Positions 1-10,029 of a stretch of 19,757 bases of DNA are shown in pieces (within the stretch, counting starts at the first letter, position 1; every line of letters begins with the position of its first letter). The translations under genes and the position numbers were made by a program. The stretch spans positions 1-19,757 of the forward strand of contig CAYVBE010000063.1 of assembly GCA_964448935.1 (NCBI GenBank), read 5' to 3'. Below the pieces are notes generated by a model. The model had not been told where the DNA came from and ran no database searches. It saw only the letters and a program-made list of their open reading frames with translations. The DNA is from CAYVBE01 sp964448935 (GTDB taxonomy: Bacteria; Planctomycetota; Brocadiia; SM23-32).

Positions 1-2
1 CG

Positions 3-1763
3 GCCGGCGCCCTGAAGGACCGTCGCGTGGCCATCCTGCCGCTCAACTTCCGGCTGAGCGACGCGGAAGAGGCCGCGCTGCGCCGGTTCGTCGCGGAGGG
101 CGGCAAACTCATCGGCTGCTTCTCGCTGCACAGCGCGGTCCGGCCGCTGGTGGGCGTCGAGAGCGCGCAGTTCCGGTCCGGCGGCGAGGATTCTCCCTAC
201 CAGGAGGTGCGCTTCACCGACGACGCGCCGCCGGGGTTCCCGCCCTCGTTCACCCAGTCCTCGCCCAACACCATGGTGCCTCGGCCGCTCGAGGGGGCGC
301 GCGTGATCGCCCGCTGGCACGATGAAGACGGCCGGAGCACCGGCGTGCCGGCCGCAGTCCTCTGCGACACGGGCCTGTATTTCTCCTACATCCTGCGGGC
401 CGGGGACGTGCGGCGCACCGCGCAGTTCCTCCTGGCCGCCATCGCCCATCTGGCGGGCGAGGATTTCTATAAGCAGGCCGCACGGAAGCAACTCGGCGAC
501 CTCTGGGACTTCCGGCGATACGGACGGCCCGAGGAGATTGAGGAGGCATGCGCCACCGACCCGGCGGCCCGAGAGGCATACGACCGGGCGCGCGCGCTGG
601 AAACCGAAGCCGAGAGCCATCTTGGAAGCGCCGGGGGCTCGACGGCCTATGCGAAGCTGGTCGAGGCCCGTGACGCCGCCGAACGGGCGTTCATCCGCAG
701 CCTGCCCCACCGCAACGGCGCCGAGTGGCGCGGCGCATGGAAACACAAACCGGACCTGCCCGAGGGCGGCTGGGACGCCTTCTTCGCGGAGATGAAGCGG
801 AACGGGCTGAACGCATTCCTGCCCAACGTCTGCCACGCCGGACAGGCCCACTACGAGAGCGACATCCTGCCCCTCTCCCGCCTGGGCCGCGAGCAGGGGG
901 ATCAGATACCGCCGATGCTGGCCGCGGCGCGGCGCCACGGCATCCGGGTCCATCTCTGGCGAGTGAACTTCAACCTCTGGTGGCCGGACAGAGAGCGCCT
1001 GGAGAAGTTCATCGCCGAGGGCCGCGTCTGCCGGGACCCGGAGGGCAACGTCGTCGGCAGGCCGGGCAGCGCCACCCTCTGCCCGTCCCATCCGGAGAAC
1101 CAGCGGCTCGAGATCGAGGCCATGCTGGAGATGACGCGGAAGTTCCAGCCGGACGGCATTCACTTCGACTACATCCGGTATCCGGGATCGCAGGCGTGTT
1201 TCTGCGACGGATGCCGGGAGCGTTTCGAGCACGAGATCGGACGGACCGTCGCCGCCTGGCCGAAGGATGTCCTGCGGGGCGGCCCGTGGCGGGAGCGCTA
1301 CCTGCGGTTCCGGCGCGACCAGATAACGCGCGTCGTGCGCGAAGTCAGCCGGCAGAGCCGCCGCATTGACCCCGACGTCGAGATATCGGCGGCGGTCTTT
1401 CCCGAGTGGGAACTGCACGCCCGAGACGCCGTCGCACAAGACTGGCCGGCCTGGGTCGAGGCCGGTTACCTGGACTTTGTCTGCCCGATGAATTATACAC
1501 AGAATCCGCAGGAACTCGCAGACCTGGTGAGCCGGCAGAAGGAGTGGCTGGGCGGCCGGGTGCCGCTTTACTGCGGCATCGGCGCGTGGAAGTCGGGAGC
1601 GCCCTGGCACCTGGCCGATCTTGTGGACGTGGCGCGCTCGCAGGGGGCCGACGGGCTCTGCTTTTTCCAGTACGATGGACGCGTGGTGAACCAGCTACTC
1701 CCGGCCCTGCGTGAAGGGCCGCTAAGACAGGAAAACGCACCTTTGAAAAGGACCGACCGATGA
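3..1763 (+). CDS. GHL10-type glycosyl hydrolase, 5' partial
   Basis: The reading frame is open to the left edge (from base 3), so the true start lies outside; the GTG at 27 is only an internal valine. Numbering from that GTG, residues 1-50 resemble the amidotransferase-like/beta-galactosidase-trimerisation fold (ILPLNF, LRRFVAEGGKLIG). From about residue 249 a (beta/alpha)8 hydrolase of the GHL10 (DUF187) type follows. Its marks are GLNAFLPNV, YESDILP, HPENQ and DGIHFDYIRYP with Asp381, then a C-x-C-x2-C...F cluster near 390 common in such enzymes. Known relatives include E. coli DigH, which acts on peptidoglycan glycan strands, but substrates vary across the family and none can be named here. 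The stop codon overlaps the next start as ATGA, so the two genes are probably translationally coupled. Whether it is exported cannot be judged because the N-terminus is missing. Confidence 0.85.
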   Translation, partial: AGALKDRRVAILPLNFRLSDAEEAALRRFVAEGGKLIGCFSLHSAVRPLVGVESAQFRSGGEDSPYQEVRFTDDAPPGFPPSFTQSSPNTMVPRPLEGARVIARWHDEDGRSTGVPAAVLCDTGLYFSYILRAGDVRRTAQFLLAAIAHLAGEDFYKQAARKQLGDLWDFRRYGRPEEIEEACATDPAAREAYDRARALETEAESHLGSAGGSTAYAKLVEARDAAERAFIRSLPHRNGAEWRGAWKHKPDLPEGGWDAFFAEMKRNGLNAFLPNVCHAGQAHYESDILPLSRLGREQGDQIPPMLAAARRHGIRVHLWRVNFNLWWPDRERLEKFIAEGRVCRDPEGNVVGRPGSATLCPSHPENQRLEIEAMLEMTRKFQPDGIHFDYIRYPGSQACFCDGCRERFEHEIGRTVAAWPKDVLRGGPWRERYLRFRRDQITRVVREVSRQSRRIDPDVEISAAVFPEWELHARDAVAQDWPAWVEAGYLDFVCPMNYTQNPQELADLVSRQKEWLGGRVPLYCGIGAWKSGAPWHLADLVDVARSQGADGLCFFQYDGRVVNQLLPALREGPLRQENAPLKRTDR

Positions 1764-4339
1764 CCGACGACGAACACGGCATTCCGTACACGACCGGCGA
1801 ATTGTTTGACCTGGGCCCGCAACGTACCTTCGAGGGCCAGGCGCTGAGCGAGATCGCTTTCCCGCTGGGCGGCATCGGCACCGGCTGTATCTCCCTGGGC
1901 GGGCGCGGGCAACTGCGCGACTGGGAGATATTCGGCCGCCCCAACCAGGGCTTCCGCCCCTCTTTCACCTTCGCCACGCTCCGGGCCCGGACAGCCGACG
2001 GCGAGCCGGTTGTCCGCGTGGTGGAAGCGCCTGCACTGCCGCCCTTCTCCGGATGCCACGGGACCGAGCGCGGGGACGGCGAGGGCTTCCCCCACATGGA
2101 CTCGGCGGAGTTCCGGGGCGAGTATCCCTTCGCGTGGATCGAGTTCGAGGACGCGAAGATGCCTCTGCAGGTTGATCTCGAGGCATTCAACCCGTTTATC
2201 CCGCTCAACGACGACGATTCCGGGCTGCCGGTGGCGATACTGACCTACCGCCTGACAAACCCCACCGACCAGCCGGTGGAGGGGCTCCTGACCTGGACGA
2301 TGCAGAACGTGCTGGGCTACGAGGGCGCCGCCCACCTGTCGCGCGCCGACCTGGGCGGGAACCGCAACACGTTCCGCTCGGAAGACGGCCTGCAGGGCTT
2401 CCTGATGAGCACCGAGAGATACCCGGAGGACTCGCCGCGGTTCGGCACGCTGGCGCTCTGCACCACCTGGCCCGACGTCACCTATTCGGCCGACCTCGGA
2501 CCGGCCGGCGCCTTCGCCACGGGCCACCTGTTCTGGGACTACGTCAGCCGGCGCAGCCGTTTTGACGACGAGGACCAGGCGGACCCGACTCCCGAGGGCG
2601 AAAGCACCACCTGCGCCCTCGGCATGGAGGCATCGCTCGATCCCGGCCAGAGCGCAGAGGTTACCGTCCTGCTGACCTGGCACTTCCCCAACTTCGTCTT
2701 CAGCAAGGAGAGCCCGACCGGGGAGAAGCCGCGCTGGCGCGACTACCCGACGCGCAACTACGACGATGCCTGGGACGTCGCCGCCGGCGTGGCGGGTGAC
2801 CTGGACCGGCTTCGCTCACAGACGCAGCAGTATCACGACGCCCTGTTCGGCTCCACGCTGCCCGCGCACGTGCTGGACGCCGCCGGCAGCCAGACCAGCA
2901 CGCTCAAGTCCTGCACCTGCCTGCGGCTGGAGGACGGCACCTTCTACGCCTTCGAGGGCTGCTCGTCAACTTCGGGCTGTTGCTATGGGTCCTGCACGCA
3001 CGTGTGGAACTACCAGCAGGCGCTGCCCTTCCTTTTCCCTGCTCTGGAGCGGTCCATGCGGGAAGCCGATTACCGCTACAACCTCCGCGATGAGGACGGC
3101 CGGATGTGCTTCCGCATCGAGGTTCCCCTGGGCAACTCTCACTGGGACTTCCACGCCGCTGCGGACGGCCAGCTCGGCGGCGTCATAAAGACCTACCGCG
3201 ACTGGCTGATCTGCGGCGACGACGAATGGCTGAAGGAACTCTGGCCGCGCGTCAAGAAGGCCCTCTCCTACGCCTGGGTCGAGTGGGACGCCGACGAGGA
3301 CGGCGTCGCGGAGGGCGTGCAGCACAACACCTACGACATCGAGCTTCACGGACCCAACCCGCTCATCGGCGCCTTCTACATGGGTGCGCTACGGGCTGCC
3401 GAGGAGATGGCCCGCTATCTGGGTGAGGACGAGGAGGCCGACCGCTACAACGAGCTGTTCCACAAAGGCTCCGCGTGGATGGACCAGAACCTGTTCAACG
3501 GTGAATACTACGTCCAGGAATACGACCCGGACCAGGCGCCGACCAACCAGTTCGGCGATGGCTGCCCGGCCGACCAGATGCTGGGCCAGTGGATCGCCTC
3601 GATATGCCGCCTGGGCTACCTGTTCGAGGCCGAGAACGTGCGCAGCGCCCTGCGGAGCGTATTCCGCTACAACTGGCTGCCCGACCTGGAGGAGCACGCC
3701 AACCCGCAACGCATCTATGCCCTCAACGACGAGGCGGGGCTGCTGATGTGTACCTGGCCGCGCGGCAACCGTCCGCTGGTGCCAACCCGTTACTGCGACG
3801 AGGTGTGGACGGGCATCGAATACCAGGTGGCCAGCCACCTGGCCATGGAGGGCATGATCGAGGAGGCCCTGTGCATCGTGAAGGGCACCCGCGAGCGCCA
3901 CGACGGCCGCCGGCGCAACCCCTGGGACGAGCCGGAGTGCGGCAGCCACTACGCCCGCGCCATGTCGAGCTGGGGGCTGATCCTGGCCCTCAGCGGCTAC
4001 TTCTACGACGGCCGGAAGGCCCTCATGCAGTTCGACCCGCGGATGGAGCAGAGGGATTTCCGGGTATTCTGGTCCACCGGCTCCGGCTGGGGCACGTTCG
4101 GACAGAGGTTCGGCGTGCGCTCGGCGGACATCACCCTCGAGGTCCTGTGGGGCGAGCAGGCCCTGAACACGCTCCGCCTGCGCCTGCCCGAGCGTCTGCC
4201 GCAGGCACGGGCTCAGTTGGGCGGCGACCCTGTGAACGTCACAAGCGACCGCGAAGGCCAATGGACACTGCTACACTTCGAAGACCTGCACATCGAGGCC
4301 GGCCAGAAGCTGCAAATATCCCTCGGCGAGAGGGAGTAA
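1760..4339 (+). CDS. GH116 family glycosidase (glucosylceramidase-like)
   Basis: An 859-residue protein that fits the GH116 family (bacterial relatives of non-lysosomal glucosylceramidase GBA2), which hydrolyses beta-linked glucosides or xylosides with retention. The N-terminal beta-domain begins with FPLGGIGTG (residues 34-42) and the LRDWEIFGRPNQG block. The C-terminal (alpha/alpha)6 domain carries EGVQHNTYD, with Glu518 as the likely nucleophile, and DQMLGQW, with Asp605 as the likely acid/base; both assignments are by position against GBA2 and the Thermoanaerobacterium enzyme. No signal peptide or membrane segment is visible, so a cytoplasmic enzyme is likely. The start is fixed by AAGGA at 1748-1752, seven bases before ATG, and by the ATGA overlap with the upstream hydrolase. 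The two form a glycosidase operon that closes with the hairpin at 4355-4373. The exact sugar specificity is not readable. Confidence 0.88.
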   Translation: MTDDEHGIPYTTGELFDLGPQRTFEGQALSEIAFPLGGIGTGCISLGGRGQLRDWEIFGRPNQGFRPSFTFATLRARTADGEPVVRVVEAPALPPFSGCHGTERGDGEGFPHMDSAEFRGEYPFAWIEFEDAKMPLQVDLEAFNPFIPLNDDDSGLPVAILTYRLTNPTDQPVEGLLTWTMQNVLGYEGAAHLSRADLGGNRNTFRSEDGLQGFLMSTERYPEDSPRFGTLALCTTWPDVTYSADLGPAGAFATGHLFWDYVSRRSRFDDEDQADPTPEGESTTCALGMEASLDPGQSAEVTVLLTWHFPNFVFSKESPTGEKPRWRDYPTRNYDDAWDVAAGVAGDLDRLRSQTQQYHDALFGSTLPAHVLDAAGSQTSTLKSCTCLRLEDGTFYAFEGCSSTSGCCYGSCTHVWNYQQALPFLFPALERSMREADYRYNLRDEDGRMCFRIEVPLGNSHWDFHAAADGQLGGVIKTYRDWLICGDDEWLKELWPRVKKALSYAWVEWDADEDGVAEGVQHNTYDIELHGPNPLIGAFYMGALRAAEEMARYLGEDEEADRYNELFHKGSAWMDQNLFNGEYYVQEYDPDQAPTNQFGDGCPADQMLGQWIASICRLGYLFEAENVRSALRSVFRYNWLPDLEEHANPQRIYALNDEAGLLMCTWPRGNRPLVPTRYCDEVWTGIEYQVASHLAMEGMIEEALCIVKGTRERHDGRRRNPWDEPECGSHYARAMSSWGLILALSGYFYDGRKALMQFDPRMEQRDFRVFWSTGSGWGTFGQRFGVRSADITLEVLWGEQALNTLRLRLPERLPQARAQLGGDPVNVTSDREGQWTLLHFEDLHIEAGQKLQISLGERE

Positions 4340-4354
4340 GGCGGTCCTGACAAG

Positions 4355-4373
4355 CGGCCGCCGAAGGCGGCCG
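4355..4373. terminator. Bidirectional hairpin between convergent genes
   Basis: Perfect 8-bp stem CGGCCGCC/GGCGGCCG with a GAA loop, in the 36-base gap between two convergent genes. Neither side has a clear T-run, so it may act as a stem-only or Rho-assisted terminator or as a 3'-end protector for both transcripts. Confidence 0.6.
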
Positions 4374-4375
4374 GG

Positions 4376-4837
4376 CTATTCCACGACCACTACGTCGTCA
4401 CCGTCAAAGGCCGGCGAGTAGGTCAGCACCGCCAGCAGCTCTTCGCCGCCGGTGGGCAGCACGGAATAGGCCGTATAGCGCGGCAGGACCACGGCGGCGC
4501 CGGCGTCGGCGGTGCAGCGGGTGTCCTCCACCTGAACGATGGCGCTGCCCCGCGCCACGGTGAGCACCAGGTCGTGCGCCTCGTGGTAGCGCTTCTTCAG
4601 GCGGGCGTGGGCGGCGAGCTGCAGCACGAAGAGGCTCTGCGAGCCCCCCCGGTCGTACTCGTAGAACGCGTGCGTCTCCCCCTCCGCCAGCGGCACGGCG
4701 TCCGCGGGTTTAAACACCACGTTTCGCGGTCGGCGCAACAACCGTGCCTTCTGTCTCTCCGTCATGCATCCTGACAGCAGCACTACGAACGCAGCAACCA
4801 ACGCTATTGCGCAAAACCTGCCTCGTTTGGCGATCAT
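4376..4837 (-). CDS. Cupin-fold lipoprotein
   Basis: A 153-residue protein. The start chosen is ATG at 4837, because AAGAGGG lies six bases upstream on the coding strand and a -10-like box sits at 4882-4887, exactly where a longer in-frame start would fall. Residues 1-24 are a lipoprotein signal (basic start, hydrophobic core, lipobox LSGC with Cys24 as the lipidated residue). A single cupin domain follows at about 55-145: YHEAHD (His85, His88), Gly97, then GAAVVLPRYTAY. In the second cupin motif the usual metal-binding His appears to be Tyr124, so metal binding may be altered. Small membrane-anchored cupins have no settled function; sugar binding or sensing is possible. It is divergent from a glycosyltransferase and convergent with the GH116 gene. 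The fold call is moderately secure; the function is unknown. Confidence 0.7.
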   Translation of the reverse strand: MIAKRGRFCAIALVAAFVVLLSGCMTERQKARLLRRPRNVVFKPADAVPLAEGETHAFYEYDRGGSQSLFVLQLAAHARLKKRYHEAHDLVLTVARGSAIVQVEDTRCTADAGAAVVLPRYTAYSVLPTGGEELLAVLTYSPAFDGDDVVVVE

Positions 4838-4881
4838 GCCGTACCCTCTTAGAGCCGCGATTTCCTCTGGGAGTAGTGACA

Positions 4882-4910
4882 ACTATACCGTTCTCTGCAC
4901 GTTCCCGCAA
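4882..4910 (-). promoter_or_regulatory. Predicted promoter of the cupin lipoprotein
   Basis: On the minus strand TTGCGG (4910-4905), a 17-base spacer and TATAGT (4887-4882) form a sigma70-like promoter with a good -10 and a weak -35. Transcription would start near 4875, about 40 bases before the chosen ATG. The rest of the 149-base divergent gap holds a weaker plus-strand candidate for the glycosyltransferase, TTGCCG (4925-4930), 18 bases, TAACAT (4949-4954). Confidence 0.5.
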
Positions 4911-4986
4911 ACGCTTACTTCTCCTTGCCGATGAGCCCTGGCCGATGATAACATGGGGGGCCCTACAACCTCTTATGTTGCGAGAG

Positions 4987-6141
4987 ATGAAGGTTACCAT
5001 CTGCTGCAAACGCTTCGGGCCCAGAGGTGGCGCGGAGAGGTTCATCGCCGAATTCGTGCGGCAACTGGTGGACGACGGCCACCGGGTGAAGGTAATCGCA
5101 GCGACCGTCACCGGGCCCACCCCGGGGGTGGAAGCCTTTCGGCTGCATCTTCCCTGGACGCCACGTCCACTGCGCGATCTGGCGCTGGCACTCGCGTCGG
5201 AGAGGGCCCTTGAACGCGAAGAGGCGGACGTCAAATTCAGCGACCAGAAGTGCTGGGGCGCGGATGTAATCCGGCCCGGAGGCGGGGTGCAGCGGGAATA
5301 CGTCAAGCAGCGGATCAAGACCTACCGCCCCCTGGCCTATCGCCTGTTCAAACGCACAGAGTTCGCTCTCAGCATACGCGAGCGTCTGCGCATTTACATT
5401 GACGACCGCCTCTATCGCCCACCGGGACCATCGCGCATCATCGCCAACTCCCACCTTGTCGCAGAACACATCAAAAAGCATTATCCGCATGCGGCGGGAA
5501 GCATGTGCGTCGTGCACAACGGAGTTGATCACTCCCGCTTCAATCCGGGCCTGCAGGAAGAATACCGCGATTCCGTGCGACGAGAGCTGGACATCCCGGA
5601 GGATGCCCTGGTCGGTTGCTTCGTCGCCACCAACTGGCGGCGCAAAGGCCTCTGGCCTCTACTGGAGGCAATGGCGATCCTCACGCAGAGGCGCACGACC
5701 AAGCCCTTCTACCTCATTGTCGTCGGCAAAGGCCCACGGTTCCCGGCTTTCTTTCGAGCCCGCCGACGGCGCATCAGGTCATATCTCCGGCTCGTGGGCC
5801 GGCAACCTTCCGCGGTTTATTACGGAGCCTCCGACCTGGTTCTGCTCCCAACGTATTTCGACCCCTGCCCTCAGGTGGTTGTCGAAGGCATGGCATGCGG
5901 CCTGCCTGTGGTGACCACGATCCACGCAGGCTCCCACGAAATCCTCCCCCCGCACGGCGGATATGTCCTTGACGATCCGCAAAACACGGCGGAGATGGCC
6001 GACTGCATAGAAGCCTTTATGGACCTTGATCGGCTTCAGAGCGCATCCCGGGCAGTTTTGGAAGCTGCCGCCGCCTACACTTGTGAACGGCAGTATCGGA
6101 AGATTATGAGGGCCATAGAGCCAGTGGCTGCAGGCTCCTGA
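4987..6141 (+). CDS. GT4 family glycosyltransferase
   Basis: A 384-residue glycosyltransferase with the GT-B fold. The N-terminal domain begins MKVTICCKRF followed by GPRGGAERF, the usual acceptor-side glycine loop. A linker block IIANSHLVAEHIKKHYP and HNGVDHSRF leads into the C-terminal donor-binding domain with VATNWRRKGL, LIVVGKGP and PTYFDPCPQVVVEGMACGL. The EX7E motif is present as Asp292-x7-Glu300, a variant also common in WaaG-like lipopolysaccharide transferases. The likely role is addition of a sugar from a nucleotide-sugar donor to a cell-surface glycan at the cytoplasmic face. The start at 4987 rests on homology; an in-frame ATG at 4975 would add four residues and neither has a strong ribosome site. 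The gene stands alone, ending seven bases from the convergent galK. By eye its third positions are less GC-rich than its neighbours. Confidence 0.85.
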   Translation: MKVTICCKRFGPRGGAERFIAEFVRQLVDDGHRVKVIAATVTGPTPGVEAFRLHLPWTPRPLRDLALALASERALEREEADVKFSDQKCWGADVIRPGGGVQREYVKQRIKTYRPLAYRLFKRTEFALSIRERLRIYIDDRLYRPPGPSRIIANSHLVAEHIKKHYPHAAGSMCVVHNGVDHSRFNPGLQEEYRDSVRRELDIPEDALVGCFVATNWRRKGLWPLLEAMAILTQRRTTKPFYLIVVGKGPRFPAFFRARRRRIRSYLRLVGRQPSAVYYGASDLVLLPTYFDPCPQVVVEGMACGLPVVTTIHAGSHEILPPHGGYVLDDPQNTAEMADCIEAFMDLDRLQSASRAVLEAAAAYTCERQYRKIMRAIEPVAAGS

Positions 6142-6148
6142 ATGGTCA

Positions 6149-7318
<1,170 letters not shown>

Positions 7319-7323
7319 TTCGT

Positions 7324-7329
7324 CCTCCT
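7324..7329 (-). promoter_or_regulatory. Shine-Dalgarno site fixing the galK TTG start
   Basis: AGGAGG on the coding strand, five bases before the TTG at 7318, inside the 18-base leuS-galK gap. It is the strongest ribosome site in the window and decides the non-ATG start. Confidence 0.8.
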
Positions 7330-7336
7330 ATGCGCG

Positions 7337-9976
7337 CTATCCCACCACGATGTTGACGATTCGGTTCGGCACTACGATGACCTTCCGCACCTCCTTGCCC
7401 TCCAGGTGCCGCTCCACGTTGTCCAGTTGCAGGGCCGCCTCTTTAACCGCATCCTCCTCGGCGTCGCGTTCCACGAACAGACGGTCGCGAACCTTTCCGT
7501 TGACCTGTACGGGCATCTCGATCTGGTCGGCCTTCGCAAGCTCCGCATCAAACTCCGGCCAGGGCTGCTCGAAGACGCTGGGCTCGCCCCCCAGGCGCGT
7601 CCAGAGTTCCTCGCAGACGTGCGGCACGAACGGCGCCAGCAGCAGCACCGTGGTCTCCAGCACGGAGCGCAGCGCGTTCAGCTCCGCCTGTCCCGCCTCA
7701 TCCGCACCGAGGTAGCTATCCTGCAGCGGCAGGCCCTGCACTTCGTTCATGAAGCTGATGATCGAGGCCACGGCGGTGTTGAAGTGCCACCGGTCACGCA
7801 CGTCCTCGGTGACCTTCCGGATGGTCCGGTGGCGCAGCCGGTTTATCTCCTCCCAGGGCCCGTCCAGCGCATCCTGACCCACCTCCGCACGGGAAACGGC
7901 TTCGAAGTCTTTCTCGTAGGTCGTCACCATGTCCCACAGCCGTTTCAGGAAGCGGTGATAGCCCACGATGCCGCTGTCCTGCCACTCGGCGTCGCGCTCG
8001 GGCGGGCCGATGGCCAGCGTGTAGAGCCGCAGCGTGTCGGCGCCGTAGCGCTCAATGACTTCGTCGAAGGTCACCACGTTGCCCTTCGACTTGCTCATCT
8101 TCTCCACGCGGGCGACCACCTCGACCTCCCCTTGCAGCCGTTCCTCGATGCCCATGTCCAGGTCGCACTTGCAGGGCTCGCGGACATTGGAGTCGGTGGT
8201 GACGATCTTGCCGCAACGGGTGCAGACGTAGCTCTCCTTGCAGATCATGCCCTGCGTGAAGAGCGCCTTGAAGGGCTCCTTGAAGCCGATGTGCCCCGCG
8301 TCGTGCAGCACCTTGGTAATGAACCGCGAGTAGAGCAGGTGCAGCACGGCGTGCTCGACACCGCCGATGTAGAGGTCCACCGGCAGCCACTCGTTGACCA
8401 GCTCAGTGTCGAATGGCCGCTCGGCGTCGTGCGGCGAGACGTAGCGCAGGAAATACCAGCACGAGCAGAGCCATTGGGCGATGGTGTCGGTCTCGCGGGT
8501 GGCCTCCCGGCCGCACTCGGGGCAGACGGTCTCCACGAACTCGTCCACGAACGCCAGGGGGCTCTTGCCCCGCGGGGTGAAGTCCACCTCCTCGGGCAGT
8601 TCCACCGGCAGGTCCTCCACGGGAACCGGCACCGGGCCGCAGCGGTCGCAGTGGACGATGGGGATTGGCGCGCCCCAGTAGCGCTGCCGGCTGATCAGCC
8701 AGTCGCGCAGGCGGAAGTTGACGTCCGCCTCGCCCATGTCGTTCTCTTCCAGGTAGGCCACCACCCGGTGGATGCCCTCGGGCACCTCGGTGCCGTCGAA
8801 CGGGCCGCTCTTCTCCATCACACCGGGGCCCTCGTATGCCTCGGTCATGGTCTCGCCGTCCAGCTCCGCCTCCTCGGGCTGGATCACCACGCGCACCGGG
8901 ATGTCATACTGACGGGCAAATTCGAAGTCCCGCTGGTCGTGCGCCGGCACGGCCATAACCGCGCCCGTGCCGTATTCCATGAGCGCGTAGTTGGACACCC
9001 AGAGGGGCACCTGCTCGCCGTTGACCGGGTTGGTCACATGGCAGCCGGTGAAGACGCCTGCTTTCTCAACGGTGTCGGAGACACGCGCGACGGCGCTCTG
9101 CTCGTGCGCCTCCGCCACGAACTCCATCACGTCGTCCTCGTAGTCCGTGCCCTCCACCAGGTCGGGTATGATCGGGTGTTCCGGCGCCAGGCACATGAAA
9201 GTCACGCCCCAGAGCGTGTCCGGGCGGGTAGTGAAACACGGCAGATCGTCGCCCGTCTCAGTCACCTTGAAGTAAACCAGCGCGCCCTCGCTGCGTCCTA
9301 TCCAGTTGGCCTGCATGCGGCGCACGCGCTCCGGCCACTCGTCCAGCAGCTTCAGGTCCTCCAGAAGCTGGTCCTGATAGTCGGTGATCTTGAAGAACCA
9401 CTGCGGCAGCTCCTCCTGGGTCACCTGGGTGTCGCAGCGCTCGCAGTAGCCGCCGCGCACGACTTCCTCATTGGCCAGCGCCGTCTGGCAGCCGGGGCAC
9501 CAGTTGACCGGCGCGTCCTCCTGGTAGGCCAGCCCCTGCTGGAAGAGCTGCAGGAACACCCACTGGGTCCACTTGTAGTATTCCGGCTCGCTGGTGTTGA
9601 TCTCCCGCGACCAGTCGTAGCCGATGCCCAGGGAGTTGATCTGCCGCTTCATCACCTCGATGTTGTCCGCCACGTATTCGCTGGGGTGCGTGTCGTGCTT
9701 GATGGCGGCGTTCTCGGCCGGCAGGCCGAAGGCGTCCCAGCCCATGGGGTGCAACACGTTATAGCCCAGCATCCGGTGCAGCCGGGCCATCACGTCGCCC
9801 ATGATGTAATTCCGTCCGTGGCCCACATGCAGGGCGCCGGAGGGGTAGGGAAACATGACCAGGCAGTAGAACTTGGGCCTCTCGCCCCGGTCGGGACACT
9901 CGAACAGGCCGGTCTCGTCCCAGTAGTCGCGCCAGCGCGCTTCGATCTCTTCGGGCGTGTACTCGGCGTCACTCAT
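7337..9976 (-). CDS. leuS: Leucyl-tRNA synthetase
   Basis: An 879-residue class I aminoacyl-tRNA synthetase that charges tRNA-Leu with leucine, of usual bacterial length. The HIGH motif is HVGH at 50-53, followed by GWDAFGLPAENAAIKH. A CxxC...CxxC zinc knuckle lies at about 160-181. The CP1 editing domain shows TTRPDTLWGV (249-258) and GTGAVMAVPAHDQRD. KMSKS is at 626-630. A second cysteine cluster (CTRCG...PCKC) precedes KMSKS. The block before the catalytic fold's second half reads CSCWYFLRY where many enzymes have SSWYFLRY. The C-terminus ends with the usual small domain. It leads a two-gene operon with galK and has a promoter at 10030-10057. A GGAG lies ten bases before the ATG. Confidence 0.98.
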   Translation of the reverse strand: MSDAEYTPEEIEARWRDYWDETGLFECPDRGERPKFYCLVMFPYPSGALHVGHGRNYIMGDVMARLHRMLGYNVLHPMGWDAFGLPAENAAIKHDTHPSEYVADNIEVMKRQINSLGIGYDWSREINTSEPEYYKWTQWVFLQLFQQGLAYQEDAPVNWCPGCQTALANEEVVRGGYCERCDTQVTQEELPQWFFKITDYQDQLLEDLKLLDEWPERVRRMQANWIGRSEGALVYFKVTETGDDLPCFTTRPDTLWGVTFMCLAPEHPIIPDLVEGTDYEDDVMEFVAEAHEQSAVARVSDTVEKAGVFTGCHVTNPVNGEQVPLWVSNYALMEYGTGAVMAVPAHDQRDFEFARQYDIPVRVVIQPEEAELDGETMTEAYEGPGVMEKSGPFDGTEVPEGIHRVVAYLEENDMGEADVNFRLRDWLISRQRYWGAPIPIVHCDRCGPVPVPVEDLPVELPEEVDFTPRGKSPLAFVDEFVETVCPECGREATRETDTIAQWLCSCWYFLRYVSPHDAERPFDTELVNEWLPVDLYIGGVEHAVLHLLYSRFITKVLHDAGHIGFKEPFKALFTQGMICKESYVCTRCGKIVTTDSNVREPCKCDLDMGIEERLQGEVEVVARVEKMSKSKGNVVTFDEVIERYGADTLRLYTLAIGPPERDAEWQDSGIVGYHRFLKRLWDMVTTYEKDFEAVSRAEVGQDALDGPWEEINRLRHRTIRKVTEDVRDRWHFNTAVASIISFMNEVQGLPLQDSYLGADEAGQAELNALRSVLETTVLLLAPFVPHVCEELWTRLGGEPSVFEQPWPEFDAELAKADQIEMPVQVNGKVRDRLFVERDAEEDAVKEAALQLDNVERHLEGKEVRKVIVVPNRIVNIVVG

Positions 9977-9994
9977 CTGTTGCTCGCTCCGGTT

Positions 9995-10015
9995 ACGGGC
10001 GGGAAATGCCCCCGT
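9995..10015 (-). promoter_or_regulatory. Leader hairpin in the leuS 5' region
   Basis: In the roughly 45-base predicted leuS leader, ACGGGC (9995-10000) can pair with GCCCCCGT (10008-10015) with a two-base bulge and a seven-base loop. There is no T-run after it on either strand and the leader is far too short for a T-box, so any effect would be on translation or RNA stability. Weak. Confidence 0.25.
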
Positions 10016-10029
10016 GCAGGGACTTAACG

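Noticed and set aside
1568..2683. A 371-codon minus-strand frame across the GHL10/GH116 junction
   Set aside because: It overlaps two well-supported genes and has no motif of its own.
4949..4955. TAACATG upstream of the glycosyltransferase as a second copy of the operator half-site
   Set aside because: Only one half matches and the other half is a G-run, so there is no dyad; a 7-base match is expected by chance.
9977..10029. T-box or leucine attenuator in front of leuS
   Set aside because: The predicted leader is only about 45 bases, with no leucine-codon leader peptide, specifier loop or T-run terminator.
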